From Methylibium petroleiphilum PM1 (GTDB taxonomy: Bacteria; Pseudomonadota; Gammaproteobacteria; Burkholderiales; Burkholderiaceae_C), in contig NC_008825.1 in the NCBI RefSeq assembly GCF_000015725.1, positions 2,976,001-3,040,000 of the forward strand: a DNA stretch of 64,000 nt, written 5' to 3'. Position numbers and translations under genes: made by a program. The notes beneath the pieces were generated by a model, which searched no databases, had not been told where the DNA came from, and was given only the letters and a program-made list of their open reading frames with translations. Below are positions 18,498 to 27,460 of the stretch, one piece after another (the first letter of the stretch is position 1; every line of letters starts with the position of its first letter).

Positions 18498-19028
18498 TCA
18501 GACGGGCTTCAGCCCCGCCAGCAGCTTGATGGCCTGCTTGCGCCCGAGGTTGACGGACACCTTGGATTCCAGCGCCTCGAGCGCCTTGCAATAGTCCTCG
18601 AGGGTGGCGGCCCCCAACAGCGGGCCGGCCACGACCACGGCGTCAGGGCCGTAGTGCGGCGCGAGCCGGGCCAGCGCCTCGCGGCGCAGCGGTGCGAGGC
18701 GCTCCCGCACCTCGGCGGCAGACGTTTCGGCCTCGCGTGGTGCGACGGATTCCACCGCGATGTCCACCGGCAGGGGCTGCGCGCCAGGGCTGTCGGCGAC
18801 CCGCCGCACCGGCGGCGCAGCCGGCTCCACATGGCCCTCGGCCGCGAGCGCTTCGACGAGCGCGTCGGCATCGGGGCCGATCTTGGCACGCAGGGCGGCG
18901 AGCGAATCGACCCCGTTGACGAGGATCAGCGCCGTGCGCGATCGCGCCGACAGCCCCCCCGACCGCAACCTCACTTCTCCCATGCCCCGATCGGTCTTGC
19001 GGTACACGCGGTCCCCGGGATCGTCCAT
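18498..19028 (-). CDS. Unknown protein between hypE and hoxX
   Basis: A 176-residue predicted soluble protein that I do not recognise as a named hydrogenase factor. The N-terminal 75 residues (DRVYRKTDRG, RTALILVNGVDSLAALRAKIG) resemble a small helical domain common in hypothetical beta-proteobacterial proteins. An Ala/Pro linker follows (about 78-112), then a helical C-terminal domain with APHYGPDAVVVAGPL and DYCKALEALESKVSVNLG. ATG 19028 was chosen for its AGAGAGG ribosome site; an upstream frame extension is weaker. The hypE stop is 23 bp upstream and hoxX 22 bp downstream, so it is clearly in the operon. A regulatory or assembly role is only a guess. Confidence 0.7.
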   Translation of the reverse strand: MDDPGDRVYRKTDRGMGEVRLRSGGLSARSRTALILVNGVDSLAALRAKIGPDADALVEALAAEGHVEPAAPPVRRVADSPGAQPLPVDIAVESVAPREAETSAAEVRERLAPLRREALARLAPHYGPDAVVVAGPLLGAATLEDYCKALEALESKVSVNLGRKQAIKLLAGLKPV

Positions 19029-19051
19029 CGCAGCCTCTCTATGCGGAGGTG

Positions 19052-20107
19052 TCAGCAAATGCGCGGCAACTGCTCTCCGCTCAACCAGTCGACGACGCGG
19101 CGCCCGCCGAAGCGGGTGTCCATCTGCACGAAGCGGTGGGGGTCTTCGACGACGCTACCGATGCGCGCGGCCTGCGCGCCCAGCGGATGAGCGCGCATCG
19201 CCGCCAGCACCGCCTCGACTGCCTCGGGCGCGCAAGCGGCCACCAGCTTGCCTTCGTTGGCGATGTACAGCGGGTCCAGGCCCAGCAGTTCGCAGGCCGC
19301 ATCGACCTGCGGCAGCACCGGGATCGCGTCCTCCTGCAGCAGCATGCCGACACCGGACTGGCGCGCGATCTCGTTGAGCGTCGTGGCCAGGCCGCCGCGC
19401 GTGGGGTCGCGCAGCACCCGCACGCCCCCCGGCGCAGCCTGCAGCATCGCGGCCACCAGGGTGTGCAGCGCCGCCGTGTCGGAGCGGATCGTGGTCTCGA
19501 ACTCGAGCGACTCGCGCTGCGACAGCACCGCGACGCCGTGCTCGCCGATCGTGCCGGACAGCAACAGCACGTCGCCGGGACGCGCGTTCCTGCCGGAGAC
19601 GTCGACACCGACTGGCACCACGCCGACGCCGGTGGTGCTGATGAAGACGCCATCGCCCTTGCCTTGCTCCACGACCTTGGTGTCGCCGGTGATCACCGGC
19701 ACGCCGGCCTCGCGCGCCGCAGCGGCCATCGACTCGACGATGCGCTTGAGATCGGCGAGCGGGAAGCCCTCTTCGAGGATGAAGCTGGCGGCCAGATAGA
19801 GCGGCCGCGCGCCGGACATCGCCACGTCGTTGATCGTGCCGTGCACGCTGAGGCAGCCCACGTCGCCGCCAGGGAAGAACAGCGGCGACACCACGTGGCC
19901 GTCCACCGCCATCACCATGCGCTCGCCTTGCGGGATGGCAAACGCCGCACCATCGTCGCCCTGGCGCAGGTAGTCGTTGTCGAAGGCCGCGAGGAAGAGC
20001 TCCTCGATCAGCTGCATCGCCGCGCGCCCGCCGGCGCCATGCCCCATGTCGATGCGGCCGTTCTTGATGTCGAGCGGCCGGATGTAGTCCTTCTTGACAA
20101 TGCTCAT
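19052..20107 (-). CDS. hypE: Hydrogenase maturation protein HypE
   Basis: A 351-residue PurM-like ATPase. HypE receives a carbamoyl group from HypF on its C-terminal Cys and dehydrates it to thiocyanate, the source of the CN ligands. The essential PRIC C-terminus is present (Cys351). ATP-site motifs are visible: MGHGAGGRAAMQLI at the start, VDGHVVSPLFFPGGD, HGTINDVAMSGA and RDPTRGGLATTLNE. The ATG at 20107 overlaps the hypD stop. Confidence 0.97.
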   Translation of the reverse strand: MSIVKKDYIRPLDIKNGRIDMGHGAGGRAAMQLIEELFLAAFDNDYLRQGDDGAAFAIPQGERMVMAVDGHVVSPLFFPGGDVGCLSVHGTINDVAMSGARPLYLAASFILEEGFPLADLKRIVESMAAAAREAGVPVITGDTKVVEQGKGDGVFISTTGVGVVPVGVDVSGRNARPGDVLLLSGTIGEHGVAVLSQRESLEFETTIRSDTAALHTLVAAMLQAAPGGVRVLRDPTRGGLATTLNEIARQSGVGMLLQEDAIPVLPQVDAACELLGLDPLYIANEGKLVAACAPEAVEAVLAAMRAHPLGAQAARIGSVVEDPHRFVQMDTRFGGRRVVDWLSGEQLPRIC

Positions 20108-21246
20108 GCTGCCGCCACGATCGCGATGTCCTTGAACCGCCCGTAGGAGTAGTGCGCCGCGCAGGCGCCCTCGCTGGACACCATGCAGGACCCCACCGGA
20201 TTCTCCGGCGTGCACACCGTGCCGAAGATCTTGCAGTCGGTCGGCTTCTTCACACCGCGCAGGATGGCGCCGCATTCGCAGGCCTTGTTGTCGGCCACCG
20301 GCTGGTAGCCGAGCTGGAAGCGCCGCTCGGCATCGAAGGCGGCGAAGCCGGGGCGGATCTTGAGCGCGCTGTACGGCACTTCACCGAGGCCACGCCACTC
20401 GAAACTCGGCCGCAGCTCGAAGATGTCGGACACCAGCGCCTGCGCATTCAGGTTGCCGTCGCGGTTGACCGCACGGGTGAACTCGTTCTCGACCTCGGCG
20501 CGCCCTTCGTTCACCTGGCGCACGAGCATCAGCACCGCCTGCATCACGTCGAGCGGCTCGAAGCCGGCGATGACCACCGGCTTGCGGTACTCCTGTGCGA
20601 AGTGCTCGTAGGGTCCGGAACCGATCACGATGCTGACGTGTGCCGGCCCCACGAAGCCATCGATCGGCACCGTGCCGAACTGCCGTACTTCGGGCGACTC
20701 GAGGATGTGCGTGATCGCCGACGGCGTGAGCACATGGCAGCACAGCACGCTGAAATTCGCCAGCCCCTCCTTGTGGGCGTCGCGGATCGCCAGGGCCGTG
20801 GGCGGCGTGGTCGTCTCGAAGCCGATCGCGAAGAACACCACCTCGCGCTGCGGGTTCTGGCGCGCGATCTGGAGCGCATCGGCCGCCGAGTACACCATGC
20901 GGATGTCGCCACCGCGCGCCTTGGCACGAACCAGCGACAGGCCGTCGGACGCCGGCACGCGCATGGTGTCGCCGTAGGTACAGACGATGGCTCCACGCTC
21001 GAGTGCGAGCTTGATCGCCAGGTCGATGCGGCCGATCGGCAGCACGCAGACCGGGCAGCCTGGACCGTGCACCATGCGCACATTGGCCGGCAGCAGCTCG
21101 CTGACGCCATAACGCGAGATGGCGTGGGTGTGGCCGCCGCAGAACTCCATGAAGCTGTAGCTGCGGTTCGGACGAACCTCCTGGCGCAGCCGCTCGGCGA
21201 TCTTCTGGGCGACGCCGCCGTCGCGAAACTCGTCGATGTACTTCAT
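20104..21246 (-). CDS. hypD: Hydrogenase maturation protein HypD
   Basis: A 380-residue [4Fe-4S] scaffold protein on which, together with HypC, the Fe(CN)2CO group is built. Conserved Cys motifs are FMEFCGGHTHAI, HGPGCPVCVLP and GFETTTPPTA, and the C-terminal cluster ligands lie in ACECGAILRG, CKIFGTVCTPENPVGSCMVSS. Length and motifs are complete. The ATG at 21246 overlaps the hypC stop (ATGA). Confidence 0.97.
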   Translation of the reverse strand: MKYIDEFRDGGVAQKIAERLRQEVRPNRSYSFMEFCGGHTHAISRYGVSELLPANVRMVHGPGCPVCVLPIGRIDLAIKLALERGAIVCTYGDTMRVPASDGLSLVRAKARGGDIRMVYSAADALQIARQNPQREVVFFAIGFETTTPPTALAIRDAHKEGLANFSVLCCHVLTPSAITHILESPEVRQFGTVPIDGFVGPAHVSIVIGSGPYEHFAQEYRKPVVIAGFEPLDVMQAVLMLVRQVNEGRAEVENEFTRAVNRDGNLNAQALVSDIFELRPSFEWRGLGEVPYSALKIRPGFAAFDAERRFQLGYQPVADNKACECGAILRGVKKPTDCKIFGTVCTPENPVGSCMVSSEGACAAHYSYGRFKDIAIVAAA

Positions 21247-21488
21247 GACAGCGCCGCTCCCGAGGCGGCCGGCAAACGGGCGACTTCACCGAACATCGCG
21301 AGCGTGCGCTCGGCTTCGGCCGGATCGATCTGCCCGATAGCATGTCCGACGTGCACGATCACGTAGTCACCGACGACCACGCCGGGCAGCAGGGCCACGG
21401 AGATCTCCTTGCGAATGCCGCCGAGGTCGACCACGGCCTGGTCGGCGGGCTTGAGTTCGATCAGCTTGGCGGGGATGGCTAGGCACAT
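21243..21488 (-). CDS. hypC: Hydrogenase maturation chaperone HypC
   Basis: An 81-residue chaperone that starts MCLAIPAKL. Cys2, exposed after Met removal, binds the Fe(CN)2CO moiety with HypD and carries it to the large subunit precursor. The OB-fold body (VDLGGIRKEISVALLP, GDYVIVHVGHAIGQID) is typical. The start lies within the end of hypF (10-bp overlap). The window also encodes HoxL, a second member of this family, probably devoted to HoxG. Confidence 0.96.
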   Translation of the reverse strand: MCLAIPAKLIELKPADQAVVDLGGIRKEISVALLPGVVVGDYVIVHVGHAIGQIDPAEAERTLAMFGEVARLPAASGAALS

Positions 21489-22651
21489 GAGAGGCTCTCG
21501 TTGACTTCGATGGAAAGGGGCCGGCCGCCGGCATGCAGCAGGTGAGCGGCCACCCAGGCCTGCCCGAGCGCCAGCGCCGCATCGCCGCAGGTGTGGGCCT
21601 GCGGCCTCAGCACCTTCAGCCCCTGCCGCTGCAGGCCGGCGGTGACATGCTCGGTGAGCACCATATTGCAGAAGCAACCGCCGCCGAGGCACACGGTGCG
21701 CGCACCGCGCTCGCGGGCTGCTGCACCAGCCCAGCCGGCCAATGCCTCGGCCAGCGCCACGTGGAACCAGGCGGCCTCGGCGGGCACCCCGCCAGCAGCA
21801 TCGCCGTGATCGAGCAATCGCGCCAGCAAGGGGCGCAGGTCGAGGCGATCGATCCGGCTCGCATCGACGATGTCCGTCCGCGTCGGCCGGCCATTCGCCG
21901 CGATCCACGCGCGTGCCTGTTGCTCCAGCGCGATCGCGGCCTCGGCCTCGTGCGCCTGGCGAACGCTCAGCCCCAGCGCAGCGGCGGCCGCGTCGAACCA
22001 GCGCCCGGCGCTGCTGGTGGGAGGGCAGTTGAAGCTGGCGACGAGCAACTGCTGCACGAGGCGCGCGGCACTCGCACCCACGGCGCCAACGAAGCGCTCA
22101 CCGATCTCGCCCCCACGGCCCAGCGCGTGGAGCGCCGACGCAGCCATCCGCCAGGGCTCGCGTGCCGCCACATCGCCTCCGGGCAGTGCCAGCGGCCAGA
22201 GGCCGCCGAGGCGCTGCCATTCGGCGGTGTCGACCCACAGCAGTTCACCACCCCAGGCGGTGCCGTCGGTGCCCAGGCCGACGCCGTCCAGCGCCAGGCC
22301 GACGACCGCCTCCTCGACGCCATGCTCGGCCATCACCGCCGCGATGTGGGCGTGGTGGTGCTGGACGCCGATCGCGGGAACCCCCAGCTCCGCGGCCAGA
22401 GACACCGCCAGGCGGGTGCTGTAGAAATCGGGGTGCAGGTCGTGCGCGATCGCAGCCACCGGCCGGCCGGGTCGGCGCAGCAGCGACTGCATTGAGGCAT
22501 CGAGCGCGCAGCAGGCACCCGGTTCACCCAGGTCACCGTGCAACGCCGACCAGACCGGCACGCCGCCCTCGAGCAGGCACACGGCATTCTTCAGCCAGGC
22601 GCCAGCGGCCAGTACGGTGGGCAGGTCGTTCGGCACGATGCAGCCGTTCAA
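21479..22651 (-). CDS. hypF: Short-form HypF (carbamoyltransferase domain only)
   Basis: About 390 residues, half the usual 750. Only the C-terminal Kae1/YgjD-like carbamoyltransferase part is present ([57 protein letters not shown]). The acylphosphatase, zinc-finger and YrdC domains are absent. R. eutropha HypF1, of nearly the same length, is a functional short form, so this may be natural; full activity would then need the missing steps from elsewhere or by another path. The frame opens with TTG at 22651, overlapping the hypB stop as TTGA; GTG at 22636 is an alternative. Confidence 0.9.
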   Translation of the reverse strand: MNGCIVPNDLPTVLAAGAWLKNAVCLLEGGVPVWSALHGDLGEPGACCALDASMQSLLRRPGRPVAAIAHDLHPDFYSTRLAVSLAAELGVPAIGVQHHHAHIAAVMAEHGVEEAVVGLALDGVGLGTDGTAWGGELLWVDTAEWQRLGGLWPLALPGGDVAAREPWRMAASALHALGRGGEIGERFVGAVGASAARLVQQLLVASFNCPPTSSAGRWFDAAAAALGLSVRQAHEAEAAIALEQQARAWIAANGRPTRTDIVDASRIDRLDLRPLLARLLDHGDAAGGVPAEAAWFHVALAEALAGWAGAAARERGARTVCLGGGCFCNMVLTEHVTAGLQRQGLKVLRPQAHTCGDAALALGQAWVAAHLLHAGGRPLSIEVNESLSCA

Positions 22652-23685
22652 TCTGACGTTGCCGCCCCTGCAGCGGCAGCGAGCGCGGCTTCGAGCTCGG
22701 CCACGCGCCGACGCAGCGCAGCTTCGGTATCCGGACCTTCGGAGCGAGCCGGGGACGCCGGCTCATGATGGTGATGGTGGTGAGCGTCGACCGGCGACAT
22801 CGCATGCTCCAGCCAGTGCAGCCAGTCGTCCATGCCGGCTCCGCTGGTCGCCGAGAGCTGGATCACCTCGATCGCCGGGTTGACGCGCCGGGCCGCCTGG
22901 ATGCAGCGCTGGACGTCGAAGTGCAAGTGCGGCAGCAGGTCGATCTTGTTCAGCACCATCAACGAGGCGGCGGCGAACATGTCAGGGTACTTGAGTGGCT
23001 TGTCCTCGCCTTCGGTCACCGAGAGGATGGCCACCTTGGCGGCCTCGCCCAGATCCCACACCGCGGGGCAGACGAGGTTGCCGACGTTCTCTATGAACAG
23101 CAGGCTGTGCGCGTCGTGATGATGCGCGTGGTGGTGGTCTGCGTGATGGTCGTGCGTGTGCAACCGGGAGAAGGCATCCGCCACCATCGGCGCATCGAGG
23201 TGGCAGCCCTTGCCGGTGTTGACCTGGATGGCCGGCGCACCGGTCGCACGGATGCGCTCGGCGTCGAAGCTGGTCTGCTGGTCGCCCTCGATGACCGACA
23301 CCGACAGCCCGGGATGGCGTCGGCGCAACGCCTGGATGGTGGCGCACAGCAGAGTGGTCTTGCCGGAGCCGGGACTGGACACCAGATTCAGTGCCGTCAC
23401 GCCATGTGCCTCGAAGTGCTGGCGATTGCGCCGCGCGATGCGGTTGTTCTCGCCGAGGATGTCGGTCTCGAGCTTGATCGCGCGCGCCTGGCTCATGCCG
23501 GGCACCGAGACGCGTGCGGCGCCGGCACCGTAATGCAGGTCGCCGTGGCGAGGATCCACGTGAACGTGCGTCCCCGAGAGGCTCGGCGCAGCGTCACGAT
23601 CCTGCGCCTGCGCCACCACGGCCTCGTCGGCAGGCTTCGCCGCTTTCGGATCCTCGGACCCGGCACAACCACAAACGACACACAT
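22648..23685 (-). CDS. hypB: Nickel-insertion GTPase HypB with internal His-rich insert
   Basis: A 345-residue GTPase that delivers Ni2+ to the hydrogenase large subunit with HypA. The N-terminal high-affinity site MCVVCGC, P-loop SSPGSGKTT (103-111), G-domain metal site KGCH (Cys161, His162) and [10 protein letters not shown], and NKID are all present. The His-rich stretch, usually between the N-terminal Cys motif and the G domain, is instead inside the G domain (residues 176-193, 12 His) with a second His6 run at 302-307. A Glu/Ala coiled tail ends the protein. The ATG at 23685 has AAGGAG upstream. Confidence 0.96.
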   Translation of the reverse strand: MCVVCGCAGSEDPKAAKPADEAVVAQAQDRDAAPSLSGTHVHVDPRHGDLHYGAGAARVSVPGMSQARAIKLETDILGENNRIARRNRQHFEAHGVTALNLVSSPGSGKTTLLCATIQALRRRHPGLSVSVIEGDQQTSFDAERIRATGAPAIQVNTGKGCHLDAPMVADAFSRLHTHDHHADHHHAHHHDAHSLLFIENVGNLVCPAVWDLGEAAKVAILSVTEGEDKPLKYPDMFAAASLMVLNKIDLLPHLHFDVQRCIQAARRVNPAIEVIQLSATSGAGMDDWLHWLEHAMSPVDAHHHHHHEPASPARSEGPDTEAALRRRVAELEAALAAAAGAATSD

Positions 23686-23700
23686 ACTCGCTCCTTCTGT

Positions 23701-24045
23701 CTAATCGTCGACCAGCATGTCGAGCACCCGCAGTTCGGTGCCTCCGGTGGGCTGCACCTGGTAGCCGCCGCACACCGGACAGGCATCGCCGCGCTGGGCG
23801 ATCTCGACCGTCTGGCTGCAGTGGAGGCACCAGGCCTGGCCGATCGGCTCCTCGATCTCGAACCGCGCGTCCTGGAGGCAGGTTCCCGGCGCGAGCGACT
23901 CCAGCGCAAACTGCAATGCGCGCACTTCCACGCCGGCCAGACGCCCGGCTTCCATGCGCAACACCGTTACGCTGCGAAAGCCCTCGCGCTGCGCGGCGTC
24001 TTCGACGAGCTTCAGGATGCCGCCGGCCAGACTGGCTTCATGCAT
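23701..24045 (-). CDS. hypA: Hydrogenase nickel-incorporation protein HypA
   Basis: A 114-residue metallochaperone. The N-terminus MHEASL supplies the Ni2+ site (His2, Glu3). The structural zinc is held by Cys73 and Cys76 (CLHC) and Cys89 and Cys92 (CPVC). HypA works with HypB to insert nickel into the large subunit. It overlaps the end of hoxV by 8 bp, and hypB follows after 15 bp. Confidence 0.96.
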   Translation of the reverse strand: MHEASLAGGILKLVEDAAQREGFRSVTVLRMEAGRLAGVEVRALQFALESLAPGTCLQDARFEIEEPIGQAWCLHCSQTVEIAQRGDACPVCGGYQVQPTGGTELRVLDMLVDD

Positions 24046-25204
24046 GGGCGGCCTCCTCCAACCAGGCCGGCTCGATCTCATAGGGCACGCACGGATCGTA
24101 GGCTGCCATGAGGAGGGCGACTTCGCGCTGGCGCGTCGGTGCGACTTCGGCGGACAGGCGCTCGAGCGCTGCAGCCAGCGCACCGGCAGGATGAAAGTTC
24201 CATTCCGTGGGGGCAAGCACGCGGCAGCTGTCGACGCGCGCCGCATCGCCCTGGTTGTCGAGGCGCACATGATGGACCAGCAGGCCGCGCGCCATCTCTG
24301 CCCAGGCCAGGGCCTCCCCCGGGCCGAGCGCCAGGCTGCCGCTCGCGAGCCACTGGGCGCCGCTGCGCCGCGCTCCGTCGGGCAAGGCAAGGCGCACGGC
24401 CTCGGCCAGGCGTGCACCGAGGCGCAACCTGGGGCTGTCGAGGCGCGGGCCGGCCGGCCGGTTCAGACGGTTCCATGGTCCGGTTTCTGCGCAGGCGCCG
24501 CGCCAGAGCGGCTGGCGAACGAAGGCGGGGCTTTCTTGCAAGGCGTCGGCGAGTTCGCGCAGCGAGGCCGCACCCGCATGAGGTTCGAGATCGGCCGCGG
24601 GCAGCACACGGTCGGCGACCGCGGGCATTCCCCTGAACAGTTCGGCCAGCCACCCTTCGCTCTGACCGGCCCACTCGATCGACCAGGCCTGCGGATCGCG
24701 TTCCCACCTGGCCAGCCATTGCGACGCGGGCATGCGCAGGACGGCATGCTGCAGCCAGTCGAGCAGGCCCGGGATCGCTTCGCCCGCCGTCGTGTTCGAG
24801 GGCAGCAACGGAGCGACGAACGCCGGGCAATGCTGAAGCTGGCTCATCGCCTGGGCGGCGAGCGCCTCGCGATGCGACGAGACCGCCAACTGCCGAGGCC
24901 AGTCCATGCACAGGCGACGCAAGTGCTCGCGCAGACTGCCGAGCTGCAGCGCGCCAGCGGCATTGCGTTCGTCTGCGTCACCCCGGCCACGCGCAGCAGC
25001 CACGGCGCGCTGCGCGCACAGGCGGTGCGCATGGCCGCACAGGCTGTACAGGCTGCCCAGGATGTCGGCCAGCGCGGCGGCGGGCTTGCCGCGGGTCAGC
25101 AGATCGGTCAGGTCCGGGCGGGTGCTGACCAGGTTGTGCGGCCGAGGCCGACCGGGACGCACCAGCAGGGCGCCACCCAGGTCCGCGAGCCGCCCCGCAC
25201 TCAT
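24038..25204 (-). CDS. hoxV: Hydrogenase assembly protein HoxV/HupK
   Basis: A 388-residue paralog of the hydrogenase large subunit that acts as a scaffold for the active site during aerobic maturation of the membrane-bound enzyme. The C-terminus shows PTEWNFHPAGAL and AYDPCVPYEIE, echoes of the large-subunit PTTWN and DPCxxC motifs, with only one Cys kept. The N-terminal RxCGxC region is replaced, as usual in HupK. The sequence is Ala/Leu-rich and weakly conserved elsewhere. ATG 25204 overlaps the hoxT stop (ATGA). Confidence 0.88.
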   Translation of the reverse strand: MSAGRLADLGGALLVRPGRPRPHNLVSTRPDLTDLLTRGKPAAALADILGSLYSLCGHAHRLCAQRAVAAARGRGDADERNAAGALQLGSLREHLRRLCMDWPRQLAVSSHREALAAQAMSQLQHCPAFVAPLLPSNTTAGEAIPGLLDWLQHAVLRMPASQWLARWERDPQAWSIEWAGQSEGWLAELFRGMPAVADRVLPAADLEPHAGAASLRELADALQESPAFVRQPLWRGACAETGPWNRLNRPAGPRLDSPRLRLGARLAEAVRLALPDGARRSGAQWLASGSLALGPGEALAWAEMARGLLVHHVRLDNQGDAARVDSCRVLAPTEWNFHPAGALAAALERLSAEVAPTRQREVALLMAAYDPCVPYEIEPAWLEEAAHA

Positions 25205-25734
25205 CGCACCGCCCCGGTGGCCGATGACCGACCGAGCAAGAAGGATCGGCGAGCCGGCGAAGGGGTCTGCTCAACGGCAGCAACCGGCACGCGCAAGGTC
25301 GTGAGCACGGCACGCGCGGTGGCCACGGCCGCCGCCTGGTCGACGAACTCGAACATCGGCGAGAACAGCGAGCAGGCCGCATAGGAGCCAAAGGCGGGCT
25401 CGTGGCCTCCGATGAAGTCGAAGTTCTCGCTGCCGACGGGCCGCGTCCGCGAGACGCCGACGCAGGCGACGTCATCACGGCGTTCCAGAGGCATCGTGAC
25501 GAGGTTCATGAACCAGGGGGTGACGAGAATACCGACCGCCTCCACGTCGCCGCCGGATTCTGGATCGGCGATCGCCGGATCGAACGCCGGTTCGAAACCC
25601 ACCGCTTCCACCTGCAACGCCGGGTTCAGAACCGGCACGCCAGCCATGCGATCGCGCTCGATGCCGCGGAACAGGTCCACGAGATCGCAGACGCGCCGCG
25701 ACAAAGCGGCAGCAGGAGACGACGCAGCGCTCAT
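25201..25734 (-). CDS. hoxT: Hydrogenase assembly chaperone HoxT/HupJ (HybE family)
   Basis: A 177-residue protein of the HybE/HupJ family, which binds the small-subunit precursor before Tat export. The family core VLNPALQVEAVGFEP and LVTPWFMNLVTMP is present, as is FIGGHEPAFGSYAACSLFSPMFEF. Start ATG 25734 was preferred over a longer open frame because the core then starts at the usual distance. It lies 2 bp after the hoxR stop and overlaps hoxV. Confidence 0.9.
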   Translation of the reverse strand: MSAASSPAAALSRRVCDLVDLFRGIERDRMAGVPVLNPALQVEAVGFEPAFDPAIADPESGGDVEAVGILVTPWFMNLVTMPLERRDDVACVGVSRTRPVGSENFDFIGGHEPAFGSYAACSLFSPMFEFVDQAAAVATARAVLTTLRVPVAAVEQTPSPARRSFLLGRSSATGAVR

Positions 25735-25736
25735 GA

Positions 25737-25973
25737 TCAGGTGGTGCCGTCGAGCACCATGAACTGCTCGGCATCCCCGTCGCACTGCGGGCATCGCCAG
25801 TGCGGCGGCAGATCCGAGAAGGACGTGCCGGGGTCGATCTGCCAGACGGGATCGCCGAGCGCGGGGTCGTAGACCCACCAGCAGATCTTGCATTCGAGAC
25901 GCGCGCCGGCCGGCAGGCGGGCGCTGTTGCCGAGGTAGCTGCCTTCGAACCGCGGCGGGCTGCTGGAGTTCAC
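25737..25973 (-). CDS. hoxR: Rubredoxin-like hydrogenase protein HoxR/HupI
   Basis: A 78-residue rubredoxin. The Fe(Cys)4 motifs are CKICWWVYDPALGDP and CPQCDGDAEQFMVL. In aerobic hydrogenase operons HoxR/HupI is needed for proper cluster assembly of the small subunit under O2. The start is GTG at 25973 (VNSSSPPRFEGSYLG), chosen because HoxR proteins begin shortly before FEGSYLG and GGGGTGA precedes it; a GTG at 26036 would add 21 unlikely residues. It lies 73 bp after hoxQ. Confidence 0.88.
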   Translation of the reverse strand: MNSSSPPRFEGSYLGNSARLPAGARLECKICWWVYDPALGDPVWQIDPGTSFSDLPPHWRCPQCDGDAEQFMVLDGTT

Positions 25974-26046
25974 GGTCTCACCCCGCACACGAAAGCGGTG
26001 CGCTCGACGGCCTGCAGGACCGCCGGGTCGAGGCACGCCGCTCTTC

Positions 26047-26922
26047 TCATGCCTGCTCCACCCACTCCAGCACTTCCCTCAGACGCTCGTGCGAATCGTC
26101 GAGGTCTTCCTTGGCGGCTTGGGCCACCTCAGGCAGCTCGACGACTTCGACGGTGTTGAGGATGACCACGTCCTGCGAGTTGTAGTACACGACGCGCCAG
26201 CAATTGGGCATGCGGGTGTTGGTGATGCGGCAGTTGCCATAGCCGCGCGACAGGATCAGCACCCGGCCCGTGCCGAGATGGTGATCGAGGAAGCCGATGT
26301 CTTCGGTCGACATCGGCAGCAGCGTGAGGTTGACGACGTGAGCCGCCTGGCCCGGACGCCAGATGCGCCACTGATCCTCGATCTCGGCCAGCAGAGAGGG
26401 TGCGTTCTGCACATTGGGGGGCAGATCGCCGGTCCAGCGCGGCACCTGGGCCCAGACATCGTCGCGTGCGGCCGCCTTCAGCGCCTGCGGCACGGGGCCG
26501 AGTTCGATGACGTCCGACATGACCTGACCATCCATCGAGCGGACCACGCGCCACACGCCGGCAAAGACGGACTCCTGCACGCGCAGCTCATGACTCGCAT
26601 CGCCGTCGCTCTTGACCAGCGCACTCACCTCGCCCTCGCCGAGCACCTGGTTGACGAGCTGCAGGTCCGCGGCTGGCAGTCCCAGCAGGTCGACGCTGCG
26701 GTTGCCGCCGTTGCGGCGCGCGTCGTCGAGGGCCATCAAGGCCTCGCGCAAAGCGCGGTGCGCCTGCTCTCGCGCGGCGATCTCCTCGGGCTCGGGAAGA
26801 ATCGGCGGGCGGAAGGTCTCCATGCCCTGGGGCATCGGCATGTACTGGAGGCTCTCGTCCTCCTCGGGCTGGCTGCCCGGACCAACGCCTATGCCCACGA
26901 CCGGTATCGGAAAGTCTTTCAT
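26047..26922 (-). CDS. hoxQ: Hydrogenase assembly protein HoxQ/HupH
   Basis: A 291-residue protein of the HupH/HyaF family that works with HoxO in guarding the small subunit during O2-exposed assembly. Family features: IGVGPGSQPEEDE near the N-terminus, GEGEVSALVK, VQESVFAGVWRV, LGTGRVLILSRGYGNCRITNTR and NCWRVVYYNSQD. ATG 26922 (MKDFPIPVVG) was chosen over an upstream start because the family begins here. It overlaps no neighbour; hoxO ends 25 bp upstream. Confidence 0.93.
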   Translation of the reverse strand: MKDFPIPVVGIGVGPGSQPEEDESLQYMPMPQGMETFRPPILPEPEEIAAREQAHRALREALMALDDARRNGGNRSVDLLGLPAADLQLVNQVLGEGEVSALVKSDGDASHELRVQESVFAGVWRVVRSMDGQVMSDVIELGPVPQALKAAARDDVWAQVPRWTGDLPPNVQNAPSLLAEIEDQWRIWRPGQAAHVVNLTLLPMSTEDIGFLDHHLGTGRVLILSRGYGNCRITNTRMPNCWRVVYYNSQDVVILNTVEVVELPEVAQAAKEDLDDSHERLREVLEWVEQA

Positions 26923-26947
26923 GAGGTGCTTCCGTGAAAGGGTTGTT

Positions 26948-27460
26948 TCAATGGCACGACGAACCGGAGGATCCGGCACTGACCACCGGGATGCCGATGG
27001 TCGGCGCGCGCGAGGTCGGCATGGCCAGCGCCTGCTTGACGCGTTCGACGTAATCGTCCCAATCGAGCATGCCGGAGATCGTGGTCACGTACTGGCCATC
27101 CCGCAGGAACAGCAGCGTCGGCCAGCGCTGCGAACCGTAGCGGCGAGCCACGGCTTCCTCGCTCTGTCGCGGCACGACGCCGACGAGGAAACGCCCCGGG
27201 AAGCTGCGTTGCAGCTCCGGCAGCACGACAGCCACATCCAGCCCCTCAGGAAAGCGGACCGGATCGCCAGCGAACAACACGACGCGATCACCTCCCTGCG
27301 CGGCCCAGTCACCGATGCTGGTCTCGTCGACCCACGTCGCACCGTGGACGCTGACGAGCCGCTCGATCAGCGGCGACGTTTCGGGAACGGCCATCGTCGT
27401 CTTGGGGGGCTGCACGGGCAGCTTCACCAGGGTTTCGTGGCTCGACGTGTCGGTACTCAT
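26948..27460 (-). CDS. hoxO: Hydrogenase assembly chaperone HoxO/HupG (HyaE family)
   Basis: A 170-residue thioredoxin-fold protein without the CxxC pair, as in HyaE/HupG. Visible features are GDRVVLFAGDPVRFPEGLDVAVVLPEL and RYGSQRWPTLLFLRDGQYV. HyaE/HoxO binds the Tat-signal-bearing small subunit and is essential for O2-tolerant hydrogenases. The C-terminus ends in a Ser/Gly-rich tail. ATG 27460 with GGAGAAATC upstream; it overlaps the hoxL stop (ATGA). Confidence 0.9.
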   Translation of the reverse strand: MSTDTSSHETLVKLPVQPPKTTMAVPETSPLIERLVSVHGATWVDETSIGDWAAQGGDRVVLFAGDPVRFPEGLDVAVVLPELQRSFPGRFLVGVVPRQSEEAVARRYGSQRWPTLLFLRDGQYVTTISGMLDWDDYVERVKQALAMPTSRAPTIGIPVVSAGSSGSSCH

